Shown: piece after piece, positions 26,633 to 35,654 of the stretch
Layout of the letters: each line of letters starts with the position of its first letter
How positions within the stretch are numbered: the stretch's first letter is position 1
Origin: Bacteroidales bacterium
GTDB taxonomy: Bacteria > Bacteroidota > Bacteroidia > Bacteroidales > P3
Direction: 5' to 3'
DNA: 64,000 bases
NCBI GenBank assembly: GCA_031263015.1
Contig: JAISGN010000021.1
Location: 1-64,000, forward strand
Program-made: the position numbers and the translations under genes
The notes under the pieces: generated by a model
The model's database searches: none
The model's input: only the letters and a program-made list of their open reading frames with translations
Told to the model about the DNA's origin: nothing

Positions 26633-28183
26633 ATGAAACCATATAACTATCTTATTTATTTTTTTTTAATAGCACTACCATTTTTAACCAAAGCACAGAA
26701 GGATGACACGGATGAAGTGATTGTAAATTTTGAACGAAATTATGACAGCCTCCTTAACTCGTATCATATTCGCCAAAGCACAAGACTTATAAATAAAACC
26801 TATCATAACGACAATTTTTCAGGCAATACATCCACCGTTTCGCTGACTGCCGACAGCGTTTTGGCACGGCGTTTGCGTGCTTTGCCTTCCGAAATTCCTT
26901 TAACCTTTAATTCAAAGGTGCGAAGGTATATGGAAACCTATGTAGATAAGATTTCAAATAAAGTATCTATGATGTTAGGGTTGAGCAAATACTATTTCCC
27001 GCTGTTCGAATCTATTCTTGACAGATACGGAGTTCCTATCGAACTGAAATATCTTGTTGTTATTGAATCGGCTCTTAATCCCAATGCCGTATCTCGTATG
27101 GGCGCGACAGGTTTATGGCAATTTATGTATGCTACGGCAAGCCATCTTGATTTGAGAATGAACTCTGTTATTGATGAAAGGCGGGATCCTATCAAAGCAA
27201 CTGAGGCTGCGGCTAAGTATCTCAAATCTCTTTATCGTATTTATAATGATTGGACTCTGGCTTTGGCTGCTTACAATTGCGGACCTGGCAATGTGAATAA
27301 AGCAATGCAGCGTTCGGGCGGTTCGGACTTCTGGGCAATTTATGATTATCTGCCAAGAGAAACACGAGGTTATGTTCCCGCATTCATAGGTGCCACTTAC
27401 GCCTTTAATTATTACCAATTGCACGGCATAAATGCTTATGATATTACAAAACCAGTTGCTACCGATACGGTAACCGTTACGAAGGATATTCATTTTGGGC
27501 AAATTGCTACTGTGATGCAAATAGATTATGATTTGATAAAGGACTTAAATCCGCAATATAAGAAGTTTGAAATTCCCGGTTCGCAGGATCGTTACATTAT
27601 AAAATTACCTACCGATAAGATATGCCGATTTATCGCTCTTGAAGACTCTATTGCAAACTATGAAAGGGATAAATTTTTTGGTGATAAGAACTCAACGGTT
27701 GATCTTGACGGCAATTCAATGTTGGTTTATAAGGATAAGTTGATATATCATAAGGTTCGCCGCAAAGAAACGTGGTCATCAATAGCACGACGCTATGGGG
27801 TAAGTGTATCGGAGTTGAAATCATGGAATCCAAAGTCTGCAAGACGGCGGTCATTGGCTGTCGGAGCAAGTTTAGCGGTCAAACAAAAAGTTGCAGTCAA
27901 GGTTGATAAACCGGTGGAATCAGATACGAATGTTACGCCGACACCTTTTGCCATAGACACGGTAAGTTCTATATTGACAAATCAGCAAGAAATTGTTCCT
28001 AAAGCAAATATTTCAAAAACAGAACCAAAACAATCGGTCGTTACTCATAAGGTTAAAAAAGGTGAAACGCTGTTCGGACTTTCCAAGAAGTACGATGTGC
28101 CGATTGATAGGATAATATCTCTAAATAAAATCAACAAAAAACGTCCTGTAATCAGAATCGGACAAATTTTACGCATAAAATAA
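26633..28183 (+). CDS. Membrane-bound lytic transglycosylase with LysM domains (MltD-like)
   Basis: Cleaves peptidoglycan glycan strands to anhydromuropeptides. Signal peptide at residues 1-21; SLT domain with the catalytic Glu in VVIESALNPNAVSRMGATGLWQF (about residues 142-164) and AAYNCGPGNV; two C-terminal LysM domains, HKVRRKETWSSIARRYGVS and HKVKKGETLFGLSKKYDVP, which bind glycan strands. 516 residues, typical of MltD-type proteins. No lipobox is seen, so it may be soluble in the periplasm. A -7-like TAATTTTG lies at 26610-26617. Confidence 0.9.
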   Translation: MKPYNYLIYFFLIALPFLTKAQKDDTDEVIVNFERNYDSLLNSYHIRQSTRLINKTYHNDNFSGNTSTVSLTADSVLARRLRALPSEIPLTFNSKVRRYMETYVDKISNKVSMMLGLSKYYFPLFESILDRYGVPIELKYLVVIESALNPNAVSRMGATGLWQFMYATASHLDLRMNSVIDERRDPIKATEAAAKYLKSLYRIYNDWTLALAAYNCGPGNVNKAMQRSGGSDFWAIYDYLPRETRGYVPAFIGATYAFNYYQLHGINAYDITKPVATDTVTVTKDIHFGQIATVMQIDYDLIKDLNPQYKKFEIPGSQDRYIIKLPTDKICRFIALEDSIANYERDKFFGDKNSTVDLDGNSMLVYKDKLIYHKVRRKETWSSIARRYGVSVSELKSWNPKSARRRSLAVGASLAVKQKVAVKVDKPVESDTNVTPTPFAIDTVSSILTNQQEIVPKANISKTEPKQSVVTHKVKKGETLFGLSKKYDVPIDRIISLNKINKKRPVIRIGQILRIK

Positions 28184-28229
28184 AATCATTAAACAGGAAT
28201 ATAAATTTTTTAACATAACATACATTAAC

Positions 28230-29270
28230 ATGAAACAAGGATGCAAACACGGCACACATCGTGTAATTGAACCAAAAGGGGTTTTGCCGCAACCGGCAAA
28301 CAAGTTAGACAATAATATGGATGAGATTTATGACAACGAAATCCTAATTGACGTGCATACTTTGAACATTGATTCCGCCTCTTTCACACAAATAGAACAG
28401 CAAGCCAAAGGTGATAAAGAAGAAATCAAGAAAATAATGCTCAATATCGTTGAAACACAAGGCAAACATCGCAATCCGGTAACGGGAAGCGGCGGAATGC
28501 TTTTGGGAACGGTTGAAAAGATAGGAAGCAAACTTGATGGGAAAATAGATTTAAAGGCAGGTGATAAGATTGCAACGCTGGTTTCTTTGTCGCTGACACC
28601 ATTGCGTATTGACAAAATAAAGGATATTCGCCCTGAAATAGACCAAGTGGATATTGATGGCAAGGCTATTATCTTTGAAAGCGGCATTTATGCAAAGATT
28701 CCTAACGATTTACCGGAAAATTTGGTGCTTTCGGCGTTGGATGTTGCAGGAGCACCGGCACAAACGGCTAAATTGGTAAAACCGGGCGACATTGTAGTAA
28801 TCATAGGTGGCGGAGGAAAATCGGGAATGCTTTGTTGCTATGAAGCAAAGAAGCGTTCGGGCGTAACAGGTAAGGTTATAGCAATCACTTACGGCGAAGA
28901 CGATACGGCAAGATTAGAGAAACTCGGATTCTGCGACCATGTTCTTCGAATGGATGCACGTCAGCCGGTAGCGGTTATGCAGAAGGTTTCCGAATTAACA
29001 AATGGGGCTATGGCAGATATAACTATCAACAACGTCAATGTACCTGATACGGAAATGACATCAATCCTCGTTACAAAGAATACGGGCATTGTTTATTTCT
29101 TTTCAATGGCTACTTCATTTACAAAGGCGGCTCTCGGTGCGGAAGGCGTAGGTTCGGACGTTACGATGATGGTTGGCAATGGCTATACCAAAGGACACGC
29201 TGAACTTACATTGCAGGATTTACGTGAATGCAAGGCTTTACGCGATGTATTCACGGAATTGTATGCTTAA
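28230..29270 (+). CDS. kdd: L-erythro-3,5-diaminohexanoate dehydrogenase
   Basis: NAD-dependent enzyme of lysine fermentation that oxidatively deaminates 3,5-diaminohexanoate to 5-amino-3-oxohexanoate. The start MKQGCKHGTHRVIEPKGVLPQ, the motif GSGGMLLGTVEKIG and the Rossmann glycines IIGGGGKSGML (about residues 187-197) match the Kdd family as I know it; 346 residues, normal. The rest of the pathway (lysine 2,3-aminomutase, kamDE, kce, kal) is not in this window. Its terminator lies inside the convergent downstream gene. Confidence 0.85.
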   Translation: MKQGCKHGTHRVIEPKGVLPQPANKLDNNMDEIYDNEILIDVHTLNIDSASFTQIEQQAKGDKEEIKKIMLNIVETQGKHRNPVTGSGGMLLGTVEKIGSKLDGKIDLKAGDKIATLVSLSLTPLRIDKIKDIRPEIDQVDIDGKAIIFESGIYAKIPNDLPENLVLSALDVAGAPAQTAKLVKPGDIVVIIGGGGKSGMLCCYEAKKRSGVTGKVIAITYGEDDTARLEKLGFCDHVLRMDARQPVAVMQKVSELTNGAMADITINNVNVPDTEMTSILVTKNTGIVYFFSMATSFTKAALGAEGVGSDVTMMVGNGYTKGHAELTLQDLRECKALRDVFTELYA

Positions 29271-29292
29271 AGGAACTTTTACGGAATTAAAC

Positions 29293-29751
29293 TCATAATT
29301 CGGGCGAGGGGATTAAAGTCTCCTCGCTTTTTTGTGTAGTTTGATTTCGCCGCACCTTGCGAAAAACCCAATATCTCTGCAAAACATAATTGAAACCCAA
29401 AGAAACAATTAAATCAATAGCCACTCTGCTAATCCTGTAATCAAGTCCGGATAGTTCGGTAAGAAGAAGCGTGCCGCCGGATTTAAGCATTATGCTGCTC
29501 AAGACAACAATCACAAATCTGAAAAGTTGTTGCGGCAGATTGAAAGAGTATTTCTGTTCTTTGTTATAAAAGGACCATGTTTTGTTTATCGTGAAATTTA
29601 TCACCGAACCCAACAAACACGCAATTATTATAGAGATTGCGTAATGTATATGCCCGAATTCCGTCAGGGCAATCATAATAAAATAATCGCAAACGCCGCC
29701 TATGAACGCCGACAACTGAGCCTTGACAAAATATTTGAGCCGTTGATACAT
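29293..29751 (-). CDS. GtrA-like membrane protein
   Basis: A 152-residue membrane protein with four hydrophobic segments and the GtrA family pattern: FVKAQLSAFIGGVCDYFIMI at the N-terminus, VINFTINKTWSF in the middle and FNYVLQRYWVF near the end. GtrA proteins are thought to help move polyprenyl-linked sugars across the membrane. The gene starts 2 bases after the phosphatidyltransferase gene, so the two form an operon. The C-terminal tail overlaps the kdd terminator on the other strand. Confidence 0.85.
   Translation of the reverse strand: MYQRLKYFVKAQLSAFIGGVCDYFIMIALTEFGHIHYAISIIIACLLGSVINFTINKTWSFYNKEQKYSFNLPQQLFRFVIVVLSSIMLKSGGTLLLTELSGLDYRISRVAIDLIVSLGFNYVLQRYWVFRKVRRNQTTQKSEETLIPSPEL
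29304..29333 (+). terminator. kdd terminator overlapping the end of the convergent gene
   Basis: GCGAGGGGA (29304-29312) pairs with TCTCCTCGC (29319-29327) with one G-U pair, followed by six Ts. The hairpin is inside the last codons of the GtrA-like gene on the opposite strand, whose stop is at 29293. Confidence 0.85.
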
Positions 29752-29753
29752 TT

Positions 29754-30440
29754 TTAATCCTGTTTGGTTGCCTGTTTATCGTCTTTGTCGCGTTGGTCTG
29801 CCGATTTGAGCAGTTTAAGAAAGTCAATAATATTCACAATACAAAGGAAAACGCAGGCAAAAGCACTTGAAAAAATAATAGAACCTTGCCATATCACTTC
29901 CGCTGCAAGGATTAAGCAAAGCACAATGCGGACTTCTGTCGGGGAGAACAAGCCCGAATCTATTTCATACTTGTTTGTGATTTTGTATTTAAGCAATGCC
30001 ATCATCATTGACCAGCCATAAAGCACCACAAAGCAGAATCCCAACAATTCCCACTCACCTCCGACATATACAATGTAGCCTAAGCCGATTAAAATAATGG
30101 TTAGCCAATCCACAACAAAGTCTAATGAGAATCCATACCACTTTCGGGGTTTATTTCTGTAATAAGCAAGACGACCATCCAGCGAATCGCCGAACCAATT
30201 TACTGCAAAGCCGACAATGCCAAGCAGCAAGAGGGCAGGATGAACATATTTCGCCAATATGAAACCGAGAGCCGTAACAATACTACCGCATAAGCCAATA
30301 GCCGTAAGCGTATTTGAGGAAATGAATTTAGGTATCCTTACAACAAGGAAGGCAATGAGATTTTGCTCATACTTTTTCAACAGATTTGTTCGCTGTCTGT
30401 CTGTCGCAATCTTTGCTAAGGCGTCATTTTTATCTTTCAT
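29754..30440 (-). CDS. CDP-alcohol phosphatidyltransferase family protein
   Basis: A 228-residue membrane enzyme with about six hydrophobic segments. The signature is DSLDGRLAYYRN...YGFSLDFVVD: four Asp ligands (D-x2-DG...G-x3-D-x3-D) are kept, but the usual Arg after Ala is Tyr, with Arg two residues later. It joins an alcohol to a CDP-activated lipid or similar donor; the acceptor cannot be told from sequence. Paired with a GtrA-like protein, a role in a polar lipid or lipid-linked sugar is possible (inference). Confidence 0.8.
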   Translation of the reverse strand: MKDKNDALAKIATDRQRTNLLKKYEQNLIAFLVVRIPKFISSNTLTAIGLCGSIVTALGFILAKYVHPALLLLGIVGFAVNWFGDSLDGRLAYYRNKPRKWYGFSLDFVVDWLTIILIGLGYIVYVGGEWELLGFCFVVLYGWSMMMALLKYKITNKYEIDSGLFSPTEVRIVLCLILAAEVIWQGSIIFSSAFACVFLCIVNIIDFLKLLKSADQRDKDDKQATKQD

Positions 30441-30482
30441 AAATAGATTTTTCTAAACATTCATACTTACTTAATATGACTG

Positions 30483-30515
30483 CAAATTTAGAAAATATTT
30501 TTTTAATAACGCAAA
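30483..30515 (-). promoter_or_regulatory. Promoter of the phosphatidyltransferase/GtrA operon
   Basis: Minus strand: TTTG (30515-30512), 21 bases, TAAATTTG (30490-30483). The -33 element overlaps the first two bases of the phased array at 30514. Confidence 0.7.
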
Positions 30516-30597
30516 AGGCTGTTTCATTCGCACGAAACAGCCTTTCATTTTAACCAAACGCCGTTTTATAAAAATGAAACAGCCTTTCGTTAGAGTA
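30514..30597. repeat. 21-bp-phased array, four units
   Basis: Cores at 30514 (AAAGGCTGTTT), 30535 (AAACAGCCTTT), 30556 (AAACGCCGTTT) and 30577 (AAACAGCCTTT), with spacers CATTCGCACG, CATTTTAACC, TATAAAAATG and CGTTAGAGTA. The 309-base gap between cydB and the phosphatidyltransferase gene also holds a palindrome and a copy of the cydB tail. Confidence 0.92.
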
Positions 30598-30686
30598 TTG
30601 CTGCACAATATTATTACGGCTTGTGATTACATAATATTTTAAGCGGCTTTTGATATCCCGAAATAATGATTGATTGCCATTAAATC

Positions 30687-30710
30687 TTACTTTTTGCCAA
30701 TCTTACGCCA
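30687..30710 (-). repeat. Near-duplicate of the last codons of cydB
   Basis: The 24 bases match the end of cydB (30750-30773) at 21 positions and encode WRKIGKK plus a stop in the same frame, 63 bases beyond the cydB stop. A palindrome CATCCG-TAA-CGGATG (30709-30723) adjoins it. Confidence 0.75.
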
Positions 30711-30736
30711 TCCGTAACGGATGAAAAGTAATGTCA

Positions 30737-30749
30737 GTCCGACACGGAC
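30737..30749. repeat. GTGCG-type palindrome, variant copy directly after the cydB stop
   Basis: GTCCGACACGGAC preceded by ATGTCA, the left flank shared with other copies. Both arms carry a compensatory G-to-C change. It abuts the cydB stop codon at 30750. Confidence 0.55.
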
Positions 30750-31850
30750 TTACTTCTTGTCCATCTTACGCCATACATACCAAATATAAGCAAGCACAAA
30801 TGGGATGAAAAGCGATACGATGCTCATGGCTTTTAGTGTGAAAAGACTGGAACTGCTGTTGGCGATGGTTAAAGAACTTTGTGTATCAACCAAAGAAGGG
30901 TAATACGCCGTGTTATTGAAGCCTGCCAAAAGCAAAACGGCAAGAACCGTTAGCACTGTGCCGATTCCTGCGAACCAAATGCCTTTACGGAATTTCGGAC
31001 ACAGGTATGTGCGGATAAATCCGTAGAGAACGCCCACTACTCCCAGCAATAATATTACTAAAACGACAGGCATTTGCAACAGATTGTGCCAATAAAGATA
31101 TGGTTCTATGCTTATAATTCCGCTTACGGCATCCTGACGCCATCCTTCTTTGAATAACAATCTTATTATATAGTAAAGGAAAAATAGAAGGAAGGCTACG
31201 GCGTTTATTGTAAGGTGCTTGTGTGCTTTTGTGTTAATGTTTTCTTCGTTTATGTTGTTTATGAAATACAAACACGCCAAACAGCGTGCGAGAAAGAAGA
31301 CAGCGAGTCCTAAGGCAACATTGTCAAACACTTGAAGAGCCTCTAATCCGTGCCAAGAGTTCTGCCATTGCGATATGATAGGCATTACGCCCGTTAGATT
31401 GTCTTTATTGACTATGAATTCGGCACCATAAAAAAATGTAGAGACGGCTGTGCCGATTACAATAGGAGCAAGCAGCCCGTTTAAGAACAAAAATACTTTG
31501 AAAGTCTTTTGTCCGTAGAGGTTTCCTTGCTTAAATATGTATTCAAAGGAGACTCCTTGAATTACGAACGTCAAAAGCAGCAATATCCACACCCAATATG
31601 CCCCTCCGAAACTGGTTGAATAGAACAAAGGAAAGGATGCAAAAAATGCTCCGCCGAAAGTTACTAATGTAGTAAAGGTCAGTTCCCATTTTTTGCCCAA
31701 AGAATCAATCAATAGCCTGAGCTCGGATTCTTTTTTGCCTAATTGATATATTAATGATTGCCCTCCTTGCACGAAAAGCAGGAAAACGAGCAATGCTGCT
31801 AACAATGATACCAAGAACCACCAATAGTGTTGAAAGAATGCGTAATCCAT
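30750..31850 (-). CDS. cydB: Cytochrome bd oxidase subunit II
   Basis: Integral-membrane subunit of the high-affinity quinol oxidase that reduces O2 to water, allowing growth at or survival of low oxygen. About eight to nine hydrophobic segments; 366 residues, typical; start MDYAFFQHYWWFLV fits the family. It follows cydA by 23 bases. Downstream lies an in-frame duplicate of its last seven codons, suggesting past rearrangement of the tail. Confidence 0.93.
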   Translation of the reverse strand: MDYAFFQHYWWFLVSLLAALLVFLLFVQGGQSLIYQLGKKESELRLLIDSLGKKWELTFTTLVTFGGAFFASFPLFYSTSFGGAYWVWILLLLTFVIQGVSFEYIFKQGNLYGQKTFKVFLFLNGLLAPIVIGTAVSTFFYGAEFIVNKDNLTGVMPIISQWQNSWHGLEALQVFDNVALGLAVFFLARCLACLYFINNINEENINTKAHKHLTINAVAFLLFFLYYIIRLLFKEGWRQDAVSGIISIEPYLYWHNLLQMPVVLVILLLGVVGVLYGFIRTYLCPKFRKGIWFAGIGTVLTVLAVLLLAGFNNTAYYPSLVDTQSSLTIANSSSSLFTLKAMSIVSLFIPFVLAYIWYVWRKMDKK

Positions 31851-31873
31851 AATTATTTTTTGTTTATTTATTT

Positions 31874-33424
31874 TTACTCATGTGAATTGTCTTCGGCTCC
31901 GGGACCGAGTTTTATTTGTTTAATCATAATGCTGAGTTCGGCAATGAACAATGCCGTGAGCAGAAATAGGAAAATAAAGAATGTAGTCTTCACTGAGCCT
32001 GCACTGATATCTGATACGGCAGCAGAAACAGGCAGAATGTCCTGAATAGTCCAAGGTTGGCGTCCGACTTCTGCTACAATCCAGCCCGCCTGTGAGGTTA
32101 TATAAGCCAGAGGGATTGATAAAAGACACACCCATTGAAGCCACGTCATATTTTCAAAGCGTTTCTTGTGATTGAAAAGCCATACTATTATAAATAAAAT
32201 GAGAAAATAGCCTGCCAGAATGACCATTACTCTAAATGAATAGAAGACTAACGGCACATTCGGCACAACTTCTTCCGGTGATTTGAAATATCCGTATCCG
32301 AAATACTTGTAATTTGCATCAAGACGCTCTTTTGCTTCTGCAGCGGCGAGAGTATCTTTGGCTTTTCGTGCCTTTGAATAATCGGAAAGGGCAGCTATAG
32401 CCTGTTTTCCTTTGTTCATCTTCTCCGCTACCGAGATTTCTGTTGTGTTATCAGCGGTGTATCCGTTTATAATGTCGTTTATGCCTGGTACATAACTGTT
32501 AAAATCTCTGTTTGCAAGGAAAGATAACAATTGAGGTATCTTTACGTCAAATAAAAAAGTCTCTTTGTTGTCGTTTGCTTCCTTTTGAGGATTTAGAATG
32601 CCGATTCCTACCAATCCTACGCTGTGTCCGCCATCGTAAAGCCCTTCCATTGCCGCTAATTTCATAGGTTGTTTTTGCGCAACCTGATGTCCGGATTCAT
32701 CTCCCGAATAAATAGAAAGTAAAATGCCGATTGTACCGACAATAGTTGCTATTTTGACGCTATCCAATGCGAATTCCTTTTCTCTTTTCTTTATTAAGAA
32801 CCAAGAACTGATGCCGACAACGAATGCAGAGCCTACAAGCCAAGAAGAGATGACCGTATGGAAGAATTTATTTAAGGCAACCGGTGATAGAACCAAAGCC
32901 CAGAAATCATTCATCTCGTTTCTCATCGTGTCGGGATTAAATTCCATTCCAACCGGATATTGCATCCATGCGTTGGCAATAAGTATCCATAAAGCAGAAA
33001 TTGTTGCTCCGAAAACCGTAAGCCATGTTGATGCCAAATGAAACCCTTTGCTTACTTTTTTCCAGCCAAAAAACATAACGGCAATAAATGTTGCTTCCAT
33101 AAAGAATGCAATTATTCCCTCAATGGCAAGAGGTGCTCCGAAAATATCTCCTACAAACCAACTGTAATTAGACCAGTTTGTGCCGAATTCAAATTCCAGA
33201 ATGATGCCTGTTGCAACGCCGATAGCAAAATTAACTCCGAAAAGTTTCATCCAAAATTTAGCCGTTCGTTTCCATTTATCTTTTCCTGTTTTGTAGTAAA
33301 GGCTTTCCATAATAGCCATTATTACTCCCAGCCCTAAGGTTAGCGGAACAAATATCCAGTGATACATAGCCGTTAGTGCAAATTGCGCTCTTGACCAATC
33401 AATAAGTGATACATCTACATTCAT
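31874..33424 (-). CDS. cydA: Cytochrome bd oxidase subunit I
   Basis: Heme-carrying subunit of the bd quinol oxidase. RAQFALTAMYHWIFVPLTLG near the N-terminus contains the heme-ligand His (about residue 22); WMQYPVG and GWIVAEVGRQPWTIQ are conserved signature regions. The quinol-binding Q loop and about nine membrane segments are present. 516 residues, normal. It lies 32 bases after DUF4492 and 23 bases before cydB. Confidence 0.96.
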   Translation of the reverse strand: MNVDVSLIDWSRAQFALTAMYHWIFVPLTLGLGVIMAIMESLYYKTGKDKWKRTAKFWMKLFGVNFAIGVATGIILEFEFGTNWSNYSWFVGDIFGAPLAIEGIIAFFMEATFIAVMFFGWKKVSKGFHLASTWLTVFGATISALWILIANAWMQYPVGMEFNPDTMRNEMNDFWALVLSPVALNKFFHTVISSWLVGSAFVVGISSWFLIKKREKEFALDSVKIATIVGTIGILLSIYSGDESGHQVAQKQPMKLAAMEGLYDGGHSVGLVGIGILNPQKEANDNKETFLFDVKIPQLLSFLANRDFNSYVPGINDIINGYTADNTTEISVAEKMNKGKQAIAALSDYSKARKAKDTLAAAEAKERLDANYKYFGYGYFKSPEEVVPNVPLVFYSFRVMVILAGYFLILFIIVWLFNHKKRFENMTWLQWVCLLSIPLAYITSQAGWIVAEVGRQPWTIQDILPVSAAVSDISAGSVKTTFFIFLFLLTALFIAELSIMIKQIKLGPGAEDNSHE

Positions 33425-33456
33425 ATTGCTAATTATTTTGTTAAGTTTGTCGTTAT

Positions 33457-33675
33457 TTATTTGCCTGTTAATTGTTGTTCAACAAAGTTGCTTTTTTGTT
33501 GATCGGTGTCAAATTTGCTGTTTAGAAAGTTCGGAAAGAAAAATACCTTTAAAATAGCAAACATAATGAAGAGTTTTAATAGAATAATAAGCCATAATGT
33601 TTTGCCAACAGTCATTGAGCGAAAGCCATCTATGTACATTTGAAAGAAGTCTTTTAATGATTTTATTCTTTCCAT
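33457..33675 (-). CDS. DUF4492 small membrane protein of the bd oxidase operon
   Basis: A 72-residue protein with one hydrophobic segment (about residues 27-48) after the conserved start IKSLKDFFQMYIDGFRSMTVGKTLW. DUF4492 proteins commonly sit directly upstream of cydA in Bacteroidota, as here, so it is probably an accessory subunit or assembly factor of the oxidase (inference from context). The operon promoter is at 33707-33738. Confidence 0.85.
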   Translation of the reverse strand: MERIKSLKDFFQMYIDGFRSMTVGKTLWLIILLKLFIMFAILKVFFFPNFLNSKFDTDQQKSNFVEQQLTGK

Positions 33676-33706
33676 TTTGCAAAATATTTAGTGTTATTTA
33701 CGCCAA

Positions 33707-33738
33707 CAAAATTAAAAATAATATTTGAAACTTGCAAA
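33707..33738 (-). promoter_or_regulatory. Promoter of the DUF4492-cydA-cydB operon
   Basis: Minus strand: TTTG (33738-33735), 20 bases, TAATTTTG (33714-33707), an exact consensus match. The first start codon is 32 bases downstream. Confidence 0.85.
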
Positions 33739-33943
33739 ATATTCTTAGAAATAACTACTATTTTGTTTGCCGCAAATGGAATTATTAGAGAATTAGGCAC
33801 ACAAAGATGATGATTGCACATAGTTTAAGAGTAATCTAATCTTATGATATAATAATAGAATTATGCAAAAATTGATTAAAATCAGATGGTATGATGATTT
33901 TTTGTATCTTTGCTACTTTTAATTATAACAATATTGGTAGAAA

Positions 33944-35632
33944 ATGAAAAGAATTTTATTCCTGTTACTGATTACTCCTTTTTGTATATGTTCTTGTGTT
34001 GATGAAGACGATTTTAAGCTGGATAATTTGGCTCAAACGACACTTAACCCTACATTAGATCTCGGTAATATTATATCTGTTGATGTTAAATTAAGCGATT
34101 TTTTGAAGATAGATATAGATTCGTTGGTGGCATCGGTTGATGGATTGAAATTAGAGTTGCTTTCAGATGAAGGAGGGGATTATCTAAATCTTAATTATCA
34201 TAGAATGGACACGCTAATCCCTGATGGTATGGTTGATATTATACCTATTCTCAACACGGATTTTCAAATACCTACATTGCAAATTCCTTTTACAGGTATT
34301 ATCCCTGATACTATTGATATAAAGTATCCTAATAACGGCACAATGCTTGCGGAAAAAATAATTATTCCAAGTCTTGGTGACAGCATAAGATTTGATAGTG
34401 TCACTTTTATGAATAACAGTAAATTGCGACTGACATTTGATAATAATCTTACAGACATTCAAGGTATAAATATCAAACTTGTACTTCAGAGCAGTTACAT
34501 AAGAAATAAATATAATGGACACTTATTCTGTGATACAATAACATTGATTGGTTCTAATCAAACAAATGCCTTTGATTTGGATTTATCAGATTACAGAATT
34601 GCATTTGACGCAAGTTCTATAGATACTCTATCTTTTGCTTTTGAATATGCATTTTTGTTACATGCACTTCCGGGAGCATCTTTGCTTTCAAACATGGATT
34701 TTGGAATACATTTGATTTCGGAAAATTTGGCTATTGATGTCGCTTATGGCTATGTCGGACATTACAACTTTAATTCATACGATACGGTTGATATTCCCTA
34801 TTTTGATGATACTTCTTATGCGTCTATTTTTACTCCCGGCAGCATAGACCTTGAACGATTCAAGGCTACAATGTCGGCATACACAAATATAGGAATACAA
34901 ACTACTATTTATTTGAAGGAGTTAGCATCATCTAATTCGGCAGGACTTTATTCAACATTAGTAGATGACTCGCCCAATGACACTATTTTAGATCATAATG
35001 GGGCAGTTATTCCGCATCAGAGCATAGAAATACCATTAAATCCGCTTCAATCTAATCTGAGCGGGATGGAAACAATGCCGAATAAGATATTTTCAGCCAT
35101 TGTAATGGAGTTTAATAAAGATAGACCGGAAAACTTTATAACTCCACAAGATGCTTATGTGGCAATTAAATCGGATATGCAAGTTCCGTTGAAACTAAAA
35201 GTTAATAACCTTACCTATACTAGTGATGTAGCGGCTTTTAAGGTTGTAAGCGAACTTGATTATCTTAAATCTACTACTCTGGTCTTTACCATAGATAATG
35301 GTTTCCCGGCTTCTATTGATGCTCAATTGTATCTTTGTGATAGCAATAACAATATTATTGATTCGTTATTGCCGAATTCTCAATTCATTATCGGTGCTGA
35401 TGTTAATGATTACGGACAGGTTGTTGCGTCTAAAACCAATAAAGTAAATATTGAATTAACACAAAAGACGTATGAGTCATTGCGACACTCATCAAAAATA
35501 AGAATAAAGTTGATTCTTAATACATCTTCCAACGCTAACGGAAAACCTTTTGTGCGTTTAAGACACGATGACCCATATCAGATTTTACGAATGTCCATAG
35601 GCGTTAAAGCAAAGGCTAATATAACTATATAA
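33944..35632 (+). CDS. Predicted surface lipoprotein, 562 residues
   Basis: A type II signal peptide ends ICSC with lipidated Cys18. The mature protein begins Val-Asp-Glu-Asp-Asp, an acidic stretch like the lipoprotein export signal that sends Bacteroidota lipoproteins to the cell surface (family knowledge). The rest is beta-rich and unrecognised, with many short Asp/Asn-rich turns. Codon use is AT-rich. A -7 element TATCTTTG lies at 33905-33912. The next gene, 22 bases downstream, encodes an outer-membrane protein, so the two may form a complex. Confidence 0.75.
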   Translation: MKRILFLLLITPFCICSCVDEDDFKLDNLAQTTLNPTLDLGNIISVDVKLSDFLKIDIDSLVASVDGLKLELLSDEGGDYLNLNYHRMDTLIPDGMVDIIPILNTDFQIPTLQIPFTGIIPDTIDIKYPNNGTMLAEKIIIPSLGDSIRFDSVTFMNNSKLRLTFDNNLTDIQGINIKLVLQSSYIRNKYNGHLFCDTITLIGSNQTNAFDLDLSDYRIAFDASSIDTLSFAFEYAFLLHALPGASLLSNMDFGIHLISENLAIDVAYGYVGHYNFNSYDTVDIPYFDDTSYASIFTPGSIDLERFKATMSAYTNIGIQTTIYLKELASSNSAGLYSTLVDDSPNDTILDHNGAVIPHQSIEIPLNPLQSNLSGMETMPNKIFSAIVMEFNKDRPENFITPQDAYVAIKSDMQVPLKLKVNNLTYTSDVAAFKVVSELDYLKSTTLVFTIDNGFPASIDAQLYLCDSNNNIIDSLLPNSQFIIGADVNDYGQVVASKTNKVNIELTQKTYESLRHSSKIRIKLILNTSSNANGKPFVRLRHDDPYQILRMSIGVKAKANITI

Positions 35633-35654
35633 ACTCAATAAACATTACAACAAA

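Noticed and set aside
33676-33943. Missing phased array between cydA operon and the surface lipoprotein gene
   Set aside because: I looked for AAA-N5-TTT cores at 21-bp spacing here and found none; this boundary, like those at 22208-22345 and 57120-57234, simply lacks an array.
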